Shown here one piece after another: positions 25,595 through 34,055 of a stretch of 64,000 nt of DNA. The notes beneath the pieces were generated by a model. It did not search any database. It was not told where the DNA came from and saw only the letters and a list, made by a program, of their open reading frames with translations. The position numbers and the translations under genes are program-made. Each line of letters starts with the position of its first letter. Position 1 is the stretch's first letter. This stretch comes from Desulfovibrio ferrophilus (GTDB lineage: Bacteria; Desulfobacterota; Desulfovibrionia; Desulfovibrionales; Desulfovibrionaceae), in the NCBI RefSeq assembly GCF_003966735.1, contig NZ_AP017378.1:248001-312000 (forward strand). The letters run 5' to 3'.

Positions 25595-28085
25595 GAAGAA
25601 AGGCAACCGCCCGAATCGTTCCGAGCCTGCCTCCGTGCCGCGTACAGTGGCATCGGGAGTGGGCTTGTTCCTGTTTACGTTGCTCCTGCTGTCCGCACTG
25701 GCAGGGGTGAAATTCAGCTCTGGTCCACCGCTGTATCTGGCGGGTGACATCGCCGAACAGGATGTGACCGCTCAGCGTGATCTCCTGGTGGAGGATGTGG
25801 ACGCCACCCGACTCAAACGCCAGCAGGCGGCTGAGGCCCAACCCTCTGTTTTTGATCTGGATATGGAGCCCTTTGCTGAACTGGAGCAGGGGGTTCGCGC
25901 CGCGTTTTTGGCTGTGAATTCAGCCACGACGGAGACCATGGAGGATGTGCGCTGGCAAGTGGCCGAGGATCTCAACGCGGAAATCAGCAAATCCACCGTT
26001 GCCATCTGGCAGCGGGAGGATTTTCAAAACCTCGTGTTGGCTCGGGTTCTGCCGTGGATGCATGATTATCTTCAGGCTGGGGTCGTGGAGAGTGCCGTTG
26101 CTCTGGATGATCTGAAATCCGGATTCGTGATGCGCGATCTGGTTCAGGAGTCTGAGATCCTGCGCACTGATCTGGGGGCTGTGGCCGATATCCGGAGCCT
26201 GCGCAGTGATCTGGCTCTGTATATGAAGCGTGAGCTCAAAAAACCTTTGGTCATACGCAAAGCCACCTGGGCGTTGGTGGGACCCTTGGTCCAGCCAAGC
26301 CTTGCTCCGTCGCCAGCGGAGACTTCAGCCCGGGTGATGCGCGCCATGGAGGCCGTGACTCAGGTCTACATTCCGTTGCGCGAAGGGCAGATCGTGGTCC
26401 GTCAGGGCGAGGCCGTGACCACGCAACAGCAGTTGAAGCTTCAGGCCATGTTCAATGCCACACCGCAGGCCTATACGGTACAGCGTGCAGTGGGCATCTT
26501 CATGATCAGCATCCTGCTGGGACTTGGGCTGGCCCTGTGTCAGCGCGCCGGGTTGTGCCAGGCGCTGGGTGCCAAGGATTATGTGTTGCTGTCCATGGTG
26601 CTCCTGTTGTTTGGTGGGCTGGCAAAGTTTTTGTCCCTGACGGCGCATCCTTTGGGAGGCAGATTGGCCAGTGATATTGTGGCCTATAGCTTGCCTGTTC
26701 CGGCTGCTGCGGGTGTTCTCGCGTTGTTCCTTCCTTATGCTGTAAGCATTTTTTCCCTGATCATCGTGGCTTTTTTATGCACCCAGATGCCTGGCGGTGA
26801 CCTGGCCCTGTTCTCGTTCTATTTCGTGGGCGGGCTGTTGCAGATCTTTGTGGTCAAGCGCGCCGAGACTCGTAGTGAACTCCTGGCCAGCGTGTTGCCT
26901 CTTCTTGCCGGACTTTCACTGGCTTGGATTGGTGTGAGCTTCATGGATTACAAGGGGCTTAACCACGCCCTGGCAGGTGGGGCATATGTCCTGGCTGGTG
27001 GTGTCGTCTCCCTGATTCTTGTCCTGTCTCTGGCGCCAATCGTGGAGCTCTTGCTGGGCTATACGTCTCGCTTCAGACTGATGGAGTTGATGAGTCTGGA
27101 ACAGCCGCTGATGCAGGAACTGATGGTCACCGCACCGGGCACGTACCACCACTCCATCATCCTCTCCAATATGGTGGAGGCCGGTGCACGTGCCATTGGA
27201 GCCAATTCGTTGCTGGCCAAGGTCGCGGCCCTGTATCATGACGTAGGGAAGCTCTCCAAGCCCCTGTACTTTATTGAAAATCAGATGGGGGGTGAGAACA
27301 AGCACGATAAGCTTGCGCCTTCCATGAGTGCCCTGATTTTGACCAGTCACGTGAAGAAAGGCGTGGAGATGGCCCGCGAGCACAAGCTGGGGCAGGAGAT
27401 CGAGGACCTCATTCAGCAGCATCACGGCACAATGCTTATCTCCTATTTCTACCACCGGGCCACGGAGCAAGCCGAGGCCAAGGGTGAGGAGCCGCCGCGC
27501 GAAGAAGAATTTCGTTATCCCGGCCCCCGGCCTCAAACCAAGGAAGCCGGACTGCTGCTTCTGGCGGATGCCATCGAGGCCTCCAGCCGGACATTGGTGG
27601 AGCCGACGCCCAGCCGCATCAAGGGACATATCGAGACCATCATCAAGAAGATCTTTACCGACGGGCAGTTGGATGAATCCGAGCTGACCCTCAAGGACAT
27701 GCATGAGATCTCCGAGGTCTTCCATCGCATTCTGACGGGTATCTTCCATCAACGCATCGAATATCCCAGCGCAGACAAGGATAAAAGTGCGGATTCCGAC
27801 GATAGGCCCGCCGGGAAGAATGGTGAAAACCAGGATGCCAGAACTACCGAAACTCCTGTCGATAAGAACGTGCAGCGTGCCGGTGTCCGTGAAGCGCATG
27901 TCTCTGGCCTTGCCAAGTCTGCGGATGGCGAGTCCAACGAAGAGAAGGATGTCTCCTCTGCTAAGGACAAGGGGGGGCGCAGTGGTCATAACCCCGAGCA
28001 GGACCCCACGGGGCAGACCTCGCATCGTGATGCCCGTGATGGCGCTAACGTTCTGAAATTCTCCAAGACCAGAGGCAACCGATGA
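25566..28085 (+). CDS. pgpH: 7TM-HD phosphodiesterase, PgpH-like (c-di-AMP hydrolase candidate)
   Basis: The 839-residue protein has an N-terminal helix (about 30-50), an extracytoplasmic 7TMR-HDED-type domain (about 55-300), a cluster of membrane helices (about 304-500) and a C-terminal HD domain with HHSIILSNMVEAGA, ALYHDVGKLSKP and QQHHGT. This is the architecture of PgpH, which cleaves c-di-AMP to pApA. A charged, disordered tail of about 100 residues (rich in K, D, S, N, G) extends past the HD domain, longer than in family members I recall. The cdaA synthase is 20 kb away in the same window. It overlaps phoH and ybeY. Confidence 0.9.
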   Translation: MSATKKPRTKKKGNRPNRSEPASVPRTVASGVGLFLFTLLLLSALAGVKFSSGPPLYLAGDIAEQDVTAQRDLLVEDVDATRLKRQQAAEAQPSVFDLDMEPFAELEQGVRAAFLAVNSATTETMEDVRWQVAEDLNAEISKSTVAIWQREDFQNLVLARVLPWMHDYLQAGVVESAVALDDLKSGFVMRDLVQESEILRTDLGAVADIRSLRSDLALYMKRELKKPLVIRKATWALVGPLVQPSLAPSPAETSARVMRAMEAVTQVYIPLREGQIVVRQGEAVTTQQQLKLQAMFNATPQAYTVQRAVGIFMISILLGLGLALCQRAGLCQALGAKDYVLLSMVLLLFGGLAKFLSLTAHPLGGRLASDIVAYSLPVPAAAGVLALFLPYAVSIFSLIIVAFLCTQMPGGDLALFSFYFVGGLLQIFVVKRAETRSELLASVLPLLAGLSLAWIGVSFMDYKGLNHALAGGAYVLAGGVVSLILVLSLAPIVELLLGYTSRFRLMELMSLEQPLMQELMVTAPGTYHHSIILSNMVEAGARAIGANSLLAKVAALYHDVGKLSKPLYFIENQMGGENKHDKLAPSMSALILTSHVKKGVEMAREHKLGQEIEDLIQQHHGTMLISYFYHRATEQAEAKGEEPPREEEFRYPGPRPQTKEAGLLLLADAIEASSRTLVEPTPSRIKGHIETIIKKIFTDGQLDESELTLKDMHEISEVFHRILTGIFHQRIEYPSADKDKSADSDDRPAGKNGENQDARTTETPVDKNVQRAGVREAHVSGLAKSADGESNEEKDVSSAKDKGGRSGHNPEQDPTGQTSHRDARDGANVLKFSKTRGNR

Positions 28086-28501
28086 GTGTCATCTCCATGG
28101 CGGTTCGACCAGGCTTGAATCCCTCCATGATTGTGGGGAAGAGTGAGGCCCATGCTCTGGCTGTTCGCGTTCTGGAAGCTTTGGGCATGGATGATGCCGA
28201 GTTGGAGTTGACCCTGACCGATGATCGGGAGATGGCCCGCCTGCATCAGGCCACTCTGGGCCGCACCGGGCCGACCAATGGTCTGGCCTTCAATGACGAA
28301 GACTCCGAGCGTCCGGAGTACCTGGGCGAGGTGGTCATCTCCGTGGACACTCTGGCCCGGGAATGTGATTTGTACGGCCAGCCTCCTTTGGAGCACATGG
28401 CCCGGCTCATGGCTCACTCCTTTCTGCATCTGGCGGGGATGGATCACAGCCCGGAGATGGACGAACTGACCGAGGCCGCAGTGGATGCCATCATCGGTTG
28501 A
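28082..28501 (+). CDS. ybeY: Endoribonuclease YbeY, 16S rRNA maturation
   Basis: The 139-residue metalloprotein has the YbeY metal site HSFLHLAGMDH near the C-terminus (the common form is HGxLHLxGxDH; Ser replaces Gly), preceded by YLGEVVISVDTL. YbeY is needed for 16S rRNA 3' end maturation and ribosome quality control. It overlaps pgpH by four bases. The phoH-pgpH-ybeY order is a common arrangement. Confidence 0.93.
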   Translation: MSVISMAVRPGLNPSMIVGKSEAHALAVRVLEALGMDDAELELTLTDDREMARLHQATLGRTGPTNGLAFNDEDSERPEYLGEVVISVDTLARECDLYGQPPLEHMARLMAHSFLHLAGMDHSPEMDELTEAAVDAIIG

Positions 28502-28597
28502 TTCCGGCTGTTTTCGGGCCTCTGTCGCTAATTTGTGATTTGACTCATCCTGTCTCTTGTTGTTTTCTCTTCGTTCCGGGAACACAAGGAGATATGA

Positions 28598-28999
28598 ATG
28601 CCTGTCTACTGGTTCGACGGCCTGGCCGTGAACGTGGAAAAAATAGATTCACAGCACAAGAAACTCATCGACATGATCAACGGCCTGGAAAAGGCCATTG
28701 AAATGAGGCGAGGCACATCTCAGTTGACCCTTCTGGTTGATGAGATGATCGGTTACGCCCGTACTCATTTCAATGCCGAAGAAGGCCTGATGAACCGCTA
28801 TGGCTACCCGGAATTCGATAGCCATGTGGCTGAGCATGAAGCGTTTATCGACAAGACCATGTCTTTGGCTTTTGCCCCCGATGATGACGAAAATCGTCCC
28901 GTAGAGGTCTTGAAATTTTTGCGCGAGTGGCTGGTGAATCACATCAATGGCACAGACAAACCTCTGGGGCCATTTCTCAATGCCCAAGGCGTACGCTGA
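28598..28999 (+). CDS. Bacteriohemerythrin
   Basis: The 133-residue single-domain hemerythrin carries the di-iron ligand pattern: H in DSQHKKL, HxxxE in THFNAEE, HxxxH in HVAEHEAF, and HxxxxD in NHINGTD. Such proteins bind O2 in oxygen-exposed anaerobes. AAGGAG precedes the ATG. It stands alone with an intergenic gap on both sides. There is no signal peptide or chemoreceptor fusion, so it is a free cytoplasmic carrier or sensor. Confidence 0.92.
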   Translation: MPVYWFDGLAVNVEKIDSQHKKLIDMINGLEKAIEMRRGTSQLTLLVDEMIGYARTHFNAEEGLMNRYGYPEFDSHVAEHEAFIDKTMSLAFAPDDDENRPVEVLKFLREWLVNHINGTDKPLGPFLNAQGVR

Positions 29000-29125
29000 A
29001 CTCGCGTCTTTACTCCCGTTTTCCACTCATCTATTATCTTTACAACCCTTGTGCTTCGGGGTTAACTATTCGTTTTTCCTCCGCTGGAAGGGGGCAAATT
29101 GAACGACAACAAGGGGATCATTCCC

Positions 29126-30028
29126 ATGCCCAGACATTTTCTGAGTATTCTGGATCTGGATAAAGACACCGCTCATGCCTTGGTCAAACGCGCCAAGGAG
29201 ATGAAAGAGTGTGATTTTCATAGTGATCTGCTGGCCGGCAAGACCGTTGCCCTGATTTTCGAGAAAGCTTCCACGCGAACCCGCGTGTCCTTCGAAGTCG
29301 GCATCAATCATCTGGGCGGCAACTCGCTGCTCATGACCCCTGCGGAATCTCAGCTGGGCCGAAGCGAGCCCCTGTCCGACACCTCGCGCGTGTTGTCGCG
29401 CTACTGCGCGGGAATGGTGGTGCGGACCTTTGGTCAGGAGATCGTGGACGAGCTGTCGCATTATGCCTCGGTCCCGGTGATCAATGCCCTGACGGACATG
29501 TATCATCCCTGTCAGGTGATGAGCGATATGCTGACCATGTACGAACGCACTCCCGATCTGGCGAATCTCAAGGTTGCCTGGGTTGGTGACGGCAACAATA
29601 TGGCTCATTCGTTCATCAATGCAGCGATCCTGTTCGGGTACGAGTTGGTTCTGGCCTGTCCCGAAGGCTATGACCCCGATCCCAATCTGATGGCTCACGC
29701 CAAGGCCGAGGGTGCACGTGTGACTCTGGTTCGCACGCCTGAGGAGGCCTGTGAAGGGGCGCATTACGTCAATACCGATGTCTGGGCGTCCATGGGACAG
29801 GAAGAGGAGCAGAAGCAGCGCGAGGCTGCCTTTGCTGGCTTCATGATCGATGATGATATGCTGGCTGTTGCCGACTCTGAAGTGAAGGTCATGCACTGCC
29901 TGCCCGCCCATCGCGGTGAGGAAATTTCTGAAGAGGTCTTTGAGAGCGAACGTTCCATCGTCTTCGATCAGGCGGAAAATCGTCTGCACATGCAGAAGGC
30001 CATCATGGAATGGATTTTCAGCGAGTAA
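29126..30028 (+). CDS. argF: Ornithine carbamoyltransferase
   Basis: The 300-residue enzyme makes citrulline from ornithine and carbamoyl phosphate. Motifs: STRTR (carbamoyl phosphate), YHPCQVMSD (HPCQ), WVGDGNNMAHSF and the C-terminal MHCLPAHRGEE. The ATG at 29126, with AAGGGG upstream, is chosen over a TTG at 29099. It is followed by argG (169 bases) and argH, completing citrulline to arginine. Confidence 0.96.
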   Translation: MPRHFLSILDLDKDTAHALVKRAKEMKECDFHSDLLAGKTVALIFEKASTRTRVSFEVGINHLGGNSLLMTPAESQLGRSEPLSDTSRVLSRYCAGMVVRTFGQEIVDELSHYASVPVINALTDMYHPCQVMSDMLTMYERTPDLANLKVAWVGDGNNMAHSFINAAILFGYELVLACPEGYDPDPNLMAHAKAEGARVTLVRTPEEACEGAHYVNTDVWASMGQEEEQKQREAAFAGFMIDDDMLAVADSEVKVMHCLPAHRGEEISEEVFESERSIVFDQAENRLHMQKAIMEWIFSE

Positions 30029-30197
30029 TAAATTGTTGGAATATGCGCGACGGTCTTGAATTTCCCTTGCGCCGCGCACCAGCACATATTGAACGGCCTG
30101 AATAAGGGTCCGAAACGCTGGTAGATTTATGGCGTTGAGCCAACATCAAAAAACACCCCGGGTGGCCGGGAGACCATTCAATATTTAGAGGTTTGTA

Positions 30198-31397
30198 ATG
30201 AGTGATATCAAAAAAGTCGTCCTGGCTTACTCCGGTGGCCTGGATACCTCCGTCATCCTGACCTGGATCAAGAACACCTACAACTGCGAGGTCGTGACTC
30301 TGACTGCCGACCTCGGCCAGGGCGAGGAGCTGAACGGCATCGAGGAAAAGGCTCTCAAGACCGGAGCGATCAAGGCCTATGTCGAGGATCTGCAGGAAGA
30401 ATTCGCCCGGGATTTCATTTTCCCCATGATGCGTGCCGGAGCCCTGTACGAGGGCCGTTACCTGCTGGGAACCTCCATAGCCCGCCCGCTGATCTCCAAG
30501 CGTCTGGTGGATATTGCCCATGCCGAAGGTTGCCAGGCCATCGCCCACGGCGCCACCGGCAAGGGGAATGATCAGGTGCGTTTCGAACTGGCCGCTGCGG
30601 CCCTTGACCCCAGCCTGAAGACTATCGCCCCCTGGCGTGAATGGGATCTGACCTCCCGCACCGATTGCCTGGAGTACGCCGCAGCCAATGGCATCGACGC
30701 CCCTGTTTCGCATTCCAAGCCTTACAGCTGTGACCGCAACCTGCTACATTGCAGTTTCGAAGGCGGCGAGTTGGAAGATCCCTGGAACGAGCCCGGCGAA
30801 TTTTCCTACGCCATGTGTGTGCCGGTGGAGCAGGCCCCCGACGAGGGCGAGATCATTACCATCGATTTCGAGCAGGGTGATCCTGTTGCAGTGAACAACG
30901 AGCGCATGAGCCCCGCTGCCATCATGATCAAACTGAACGAGCTGGGCGGACGCCACGGCATCGGCCGTGTGGACATGGTGGAAAACCGCTTCGTGGGCAT
31001 GAAGTCCCGTGGCGTGTACGAAACCCCGGGTGGAACCGTGTTGTTCTCGGCCCGGCGTGATCTGGAAGGCATCACCATGGACCGCGAGGTCATGCATCTG
31101 CGCGACAGCTTGATCGTTCGCTATTCCGAAATGGTCTATAACGGATTCTGGTTTGCCCCCGAGCGTGTGGCCTTGCAGGCTCTGGTGGACGACACCCAGA
31201 AACGCGTTACCGGCTCCGTGCGCCTGAAGCTCTACAAGGGGCAGGCCATTCCGCTGGGCCGCAAGTCCCCATATTCGCTGTATCGTGAGGAACTGGCGAC
31301 CTTTGAGACGGATCAGGTCTACAATCAGGCCGACGCCGCCGGGTTTATCACCCTGCAGGGTCTCAGGTTGCGCGGCTACGGCACCAAGGGAGAATAA
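30198..31397 (+). CDS. argG: Argininosuccinate synthase
   Basis: The 399-residue ATP-dependent enzyme joins citrulline and aspartate. The N-type ATP motif is AYSGGLDTS, with [10 protein letters not shown] and [19 protein letters not shown] further on; the length is standard. AGAGG precedes the ATG. It touches argH directly: the argH ATG begins at the base after the argG stop. Confidence 0.97.
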   Translation: MSDIKKVVLAYSGGLDTSVILTWIKNTYNCEVVTLTADLGQGEELNGIEEKALKTGAIKAYVEDLQEEFARDFIFPMMRAGALYEGRYLLGTSIARPLISKRLVDIAHAEGCQAIAHGATGKGNDQVRFELAAAALDPSLKTIAPWREWDLTSRTDCLEYAAANGIDAPVSHSKPYSCDRNLLHCSFEGGELEDPWNEPGEFSYAMCVPVEQAPDEGEIITIDFEQGDPVAVNNERMSPAAIMIKLNELGGRHGIGRVDMVENRFVGMKSRGVYETPGGTVLFSARRDLEGITMDREVMHLRDSLIVRYSEMVYNGFWFAPERVALQALVDDTQKRVTGSVRLKLYKGQAIPLGRKSPYSLYREELATFETDQVYNQADAAGFITLQGLRLRGYGTKGE

Positions 31398-32786
31398 ATG
31401 GCCGACAAGAAGATGTGGGGCGGACGTTTCTCCGAGGGCACTGCTGCCTCGGTGGAAGAATATACCGAATCCCAGAGTTACGATCGGGTCCTGTACGAAG
31501 AGGATATCCAGGGGTCCATGGCGCACGCTCGCATGTTGGCACGCCAGGGTATCCTCACGTCCGATGAAGCCGAAGAAATCGTCCAGGGCCTTGGCCGTGT
31601 GCGTGACGAGATCGAGGCCGGCGAGTTCGTCTGGAAGCGCGAGCTGGAAGACGTGCACATGAACATCGAGTCGCGCCTGACCGAGCTGATCGGCCCCTTG
31701 GGCGGCAAGCTGCACACTGGTCGTTCGCGTAATGATCAGGTCTGCCTGGATTTCAGGCTATACGTGGCGCGTCGTCTGGACGAGTGGAAGGATCTGCTGG
31801 CAACGCTGGTTTCCGTTCTGGCTGACAAGGCCGATGATAATCGCGAGGTGCTGCTGCCTGGCTGCACGCATTTTCAACCTGCACAGCCCGTGTCTCTGGC
31901 TCATCATCTTCTGGCCTATGCTCAGATGTTCAAGCGTGACCATCAGCGAGTAGAGGGTTGTATCGGACGCACGCGCATCTCTCCTTTGGGAGCAGCAGCT
32001 CTGGCAGGCACCACCTATCCTCTGGACCCGGCCTTCGTGGCTGAGGAACTGGGCATGAACGGTGCCTTTGCCAATTCGCTGGATGCCGTGTCCGACCGTG
32101 ATTTCGCCATCGAGGCCGTGTTTACCGCTTCGTTGACCATGGCCCATCTCTCTCGCCTGTGCGAGGAGTTCGTCATTTGGGCCAACCCTGCCTTTGGTTT
32201 TCTGGATCTGCCCGATGCTTTTGCCACCGGGTCGTCCATCATGCCGCAAAAGAAGAACCCGGACGTGGCCGAACTGATGCGCGGCAAGACCGGGCGGGTC
32301 TATGGTGCCCTGACCACTCTGATGACTTTGATCAAGGGACTGCCGCTGGCCTACAACCGCGACATGCAGGAAGACAAGGAACCTTTCTTTGATGCCGATC
32401 GGACTGTGCGCGCTTCGTTGTCCATCATGGCTGATATGCTGGAAGAGATGGGCTTCAACGAGGACCCCATGCGAGAGGCTCTGTCCAAGGGCTTTCTGAA
32501 TGCCACCGAACTGGCGGACTATCTGGTAGGCAAGGGCTTGCCGTTCCGCGACGCGCACCATGTCTCCGGCGCAGCCGTAGGCTATGCCGAGCGCGCAGGC
32601 AAGGGGCTGGAGGATTTGACTCTGGACGAACTCAGATCATTCTCGGAGTTGATCGAAGAGGATGTGATGGAGACGCTTCAGTACGAAACCGCCGTGGCCC
32701 GCCGCGAGGCCCCTGGTGGAACCGGTCCGGAATCAGTGGATCGTCAGATTATGGATTTGACGGACTGGTTGGATAGCCTTCAGTAG
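31398..32786 (+). CDS. argH: Argininosuccinate lyase
   Basis: The 462-residue enzyme splits argininosuccinate to arginine and fumarate. It starts [11 protein letters not shown] and contains [28 protein letters not shown] and the superfamily signature [12 protein letters not shown] with the catalytic serine. It is the last gene of the arginine run and ends in a strong terminator 27 bases later. Confidence 0.97.
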   Translation: MADKKMWGGRFSEGTAASVEEYTESQSYDRVLYEEDIQGSMAHARMLARQGILTSDEAEEIVQGLGRVRDEIEAGEFVWKRELEDVHMNIESRLTELIGPLGGKLHTGRSRNDQVCLDFRLYVARRLDEWKDLLATLVSVLADKADDNREVLLPGCTHFQPAQPVSLAHHLLAYAQMFKRDHQRVEGCIGRTRISPLGAAALAGTTYPLDPAFVAEELGMNGAFANSLDAVSDRDFAIEAVFTASLTMAHLSRLCEEFVIWANPAFGFLDLPDAFATGSSIMPQKKNPDVAELMRGKTGRVYGALTTLMTLIKGLPLAYNRDMQEDKEPFFDADRTVRASLSIMADMLEEMGFNEDPMREALSKGFLNATELADYLVGKGLPFRDAHHVSGAAVGYAERAGKGLEDLTLDELRSFSELIEEDVMETLQYETAVARREAPGGTGPESVDRQIMDLTDWLDSLQ

Positions 32787-32812
32787 GCTAGTTTGAAATG
32801 AATCAACAAACA

Positions 32813-32846
32813 AAGCGCGCTCTGGTGTATCCAGAGCGCGCTTTTG
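32813..32846 (+). terminator. Intrinsic terminator after argH
   Basis: An 11-13 base-pair stem (AGCGCGCTCTGG / CCAGAGCGCGCT, loop TGTAT) with TTTT after it on the plus strand. Confidence 0.9.
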
Positions 32847-32908
32847 TATTGCGAACACATCAAAGCTGCACTTTTGACTGTCCAAGAACAGTCATCTGCT
32901 GTGTTGCT

Positions 32909-32965
32909 GCAAAAAGTTCAAACTCTTTCGTATGTCGTATACGTGGCGAGCTTGAACTTTTTTGC
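32909..32965. repeat. Long imperfect palindrome with nested hairpin between argH and infA
   Basis: Arms GCAAAAAGTTCAAACTC (32909-32925) and GAGCTTGAACTTTTTTGC (32948-32965) pair with one mismatch and one indel. A second stem, CGTAT / ATACG (32929-32943), sits in the loop. T-runs on both sides allow termination in either direction, including for infA. The arrangement also resembles a repetitive extragenic palindrome. Confidence 0.7.
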
Positions 32966-33056
32966 GTCCCCCATCCCACTATTCTTGAACAGTCTGGAAT
33001 GAGGACTTCATCAACAGCTAGCAGCCTGAAAAATGTATCGAAAGCGTCGTTGCTAA

Positions 33057-33275
33057 TTAGCGCGGGCGGTAGGTGATGCGGCCACGGGTCAGGTCGTAGG
33101 GAGAAAGCTCCACTGTGACCTTGTCGCCGGGCAGCACACGGATGCGGAACTTGCGCATCTTGCCGGAAATGTGTGCCAACACTTCGTGATCGTTCTCAAG
33201 TTTGACTCGGAACGTCGCGTTAGGCAGCGCTTCTTCGACTGTGCCCTGAACTTCAATTGCTTCTTCCTTGGCCAT
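33057..33275 (-). CDS. infA: Translation initiation factor IF-1
   Basis: The 72-residue S1/OB-fold protein begins [20 protein letters not shown] and contains [20 protein letters not shown] and ILPGDKV-like [20 protein letters not shown], matching IF-1 exactly in length and pattern. GGAGGA precedes the ATG. A promoter lies 68-95 bases upstream and the palindrome at 32909-32965 is downstream, so it is a single-gene unit. Confidence 0.97.
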   Translation of the reverse strand: MAKEEAIEVQGTVEEALPNATFRVKLENDHEVLAHISGKMRKFRIRVLPGDKVTVELSPYDLTRGRITYRPR

Positions 33276-33342
33276 GAATCCTCCATCAATGACGGTCTGC
33301 CCGCTGTTTTTTCCGTCAAACGAACGGTTGCGGGTCTGAATG

Positions 33343-33370
33343 GATATAATCAGGAAGGTGGTTGAGTCAA
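33343..33370 (-). promoter_or_regulatory. Promoter of infA
   Basis: On the minus strand TTGACT (33370-33365), a 16-base spacer and TATATC (33348-33343). Confidence 0.6.
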
Positions 33371-33416
33371 GTCGGAGTCCTCATCGGCCGTAGGAATAAT
33401 AAAAGGAGATCCAACA

Positions 33417-33737
33417 ATGGTTGTACTTTTTTGTTGGGAATATGTGCTTTTGTCTAGCTCGGGTAGCGTTTGTCGGGCCTTGTATATGCTTTTTGAGTGC
33501 ATGCGGGTGCAAAAGCCACTCCTCACCGCGGCAGAAATTAAAGATATGAATATTATTTGTAGGCCTTCAGCCGTTGGTCCAGAGTTCCGGTATGCAGCTC
33601 AAAGAGATGGTCGTCATAATCATGGAAGTACAGCGACTGAGCTTCGCCCGGAATCCTCTGGCGACCGGCATGAACCTCAAGTCCCATGCCACGAACTCGT
33701 TGCGCGTATGTCTCCAGGAGATTTTCAGAAACCTTGA
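33417..33737 (+). CDS. Doubtful small reading frame behind a strong ribosome-binding site
   Basis: AAAAGGAGAT lies just before an ATG at 33417, as good a start signal as any in the window. The 106-codon frame after it runs into the antisense of fosX from 33553. Its first 45 residues are hydrophobic and cysteine-rich (FCWEYVLL); the rest looks like a shadow frame. It may be a short leader peptide, a gene remnant or chance. Confidence 0.2.
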   Translation: MVVLFCWEYVLLSSSGSVCRALYMLFECMRVQKPLLTAAEIKDMNIICRPSAVGPEFRYAAQRDGRHNHGSTATELRPESSGDRHEPQVPCHELVARMSPGDFQKP

Positions 33738-33951
33738 ACGCGACATGGTTGTAGGAAGGCTCAGGCAGAGGTTCTCCCTCCATGATCGCTATCCAGACAC
33801 CACCGACCATGAAAAAACGTTCCGGCGCGATGGAGTGGAGTTCCTCTCCACTGGCGTAAACCTGCTCGGCGTCGAATACGGTCGTCAGGAATCTGGACGT
33901 CCGCTCAAGATCGCGCACGATGAACGTGATATGACTGAGTCCTTCTATCAT
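33553..33951 (-). CDS. fosX: FosX-type fosfomycin hydrolase
   Basis: The 132-residue vicinal-oxygen-chelate protein follows FosX residue by residue: MIEGLSHITFIVRDLERT, PERFFMVGGVWIAIMEG, YNHVAF and HLFELHTGTLDQRLKAY. Metal ligands His7, His69 and Glu118 and the FosX-specific general base Glu44 all sit at FosX numbering. FosX opens the epoxide of fosfomycin with water using Mn(II), in contrast to FosA/FosB thiol transferases. GGAGGAG precedes the ATG. No mobile element is near, and base composition is like the surroundings, so it looks native. A different natural epoxide or glyoxalase-like substrate is possible. Confidence 0.9.
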   Translation of the reverse strand: MIEGLSHITFIVRDLERTSRFLTTVFDAEQVYASGEELHSIAPERFFMVGGVWIAIMEGEPLPEPSYNHVAFKVSENLLETYAQRVRGMGLEVHAGRQRIPGEAQSLYFHDYDDHLFELHTGTLDQRLKAYK

Positions 33952-34055
33952 GCAGGTTCTCCTCCGCGCCCATAACGTCCTTCTTCGCTTGAATGGTTCA
34001 CCGTTCCTGATGCACTTTCATCATTCGCGCCAGCGGTAGCCCGACTACGTTGGGC

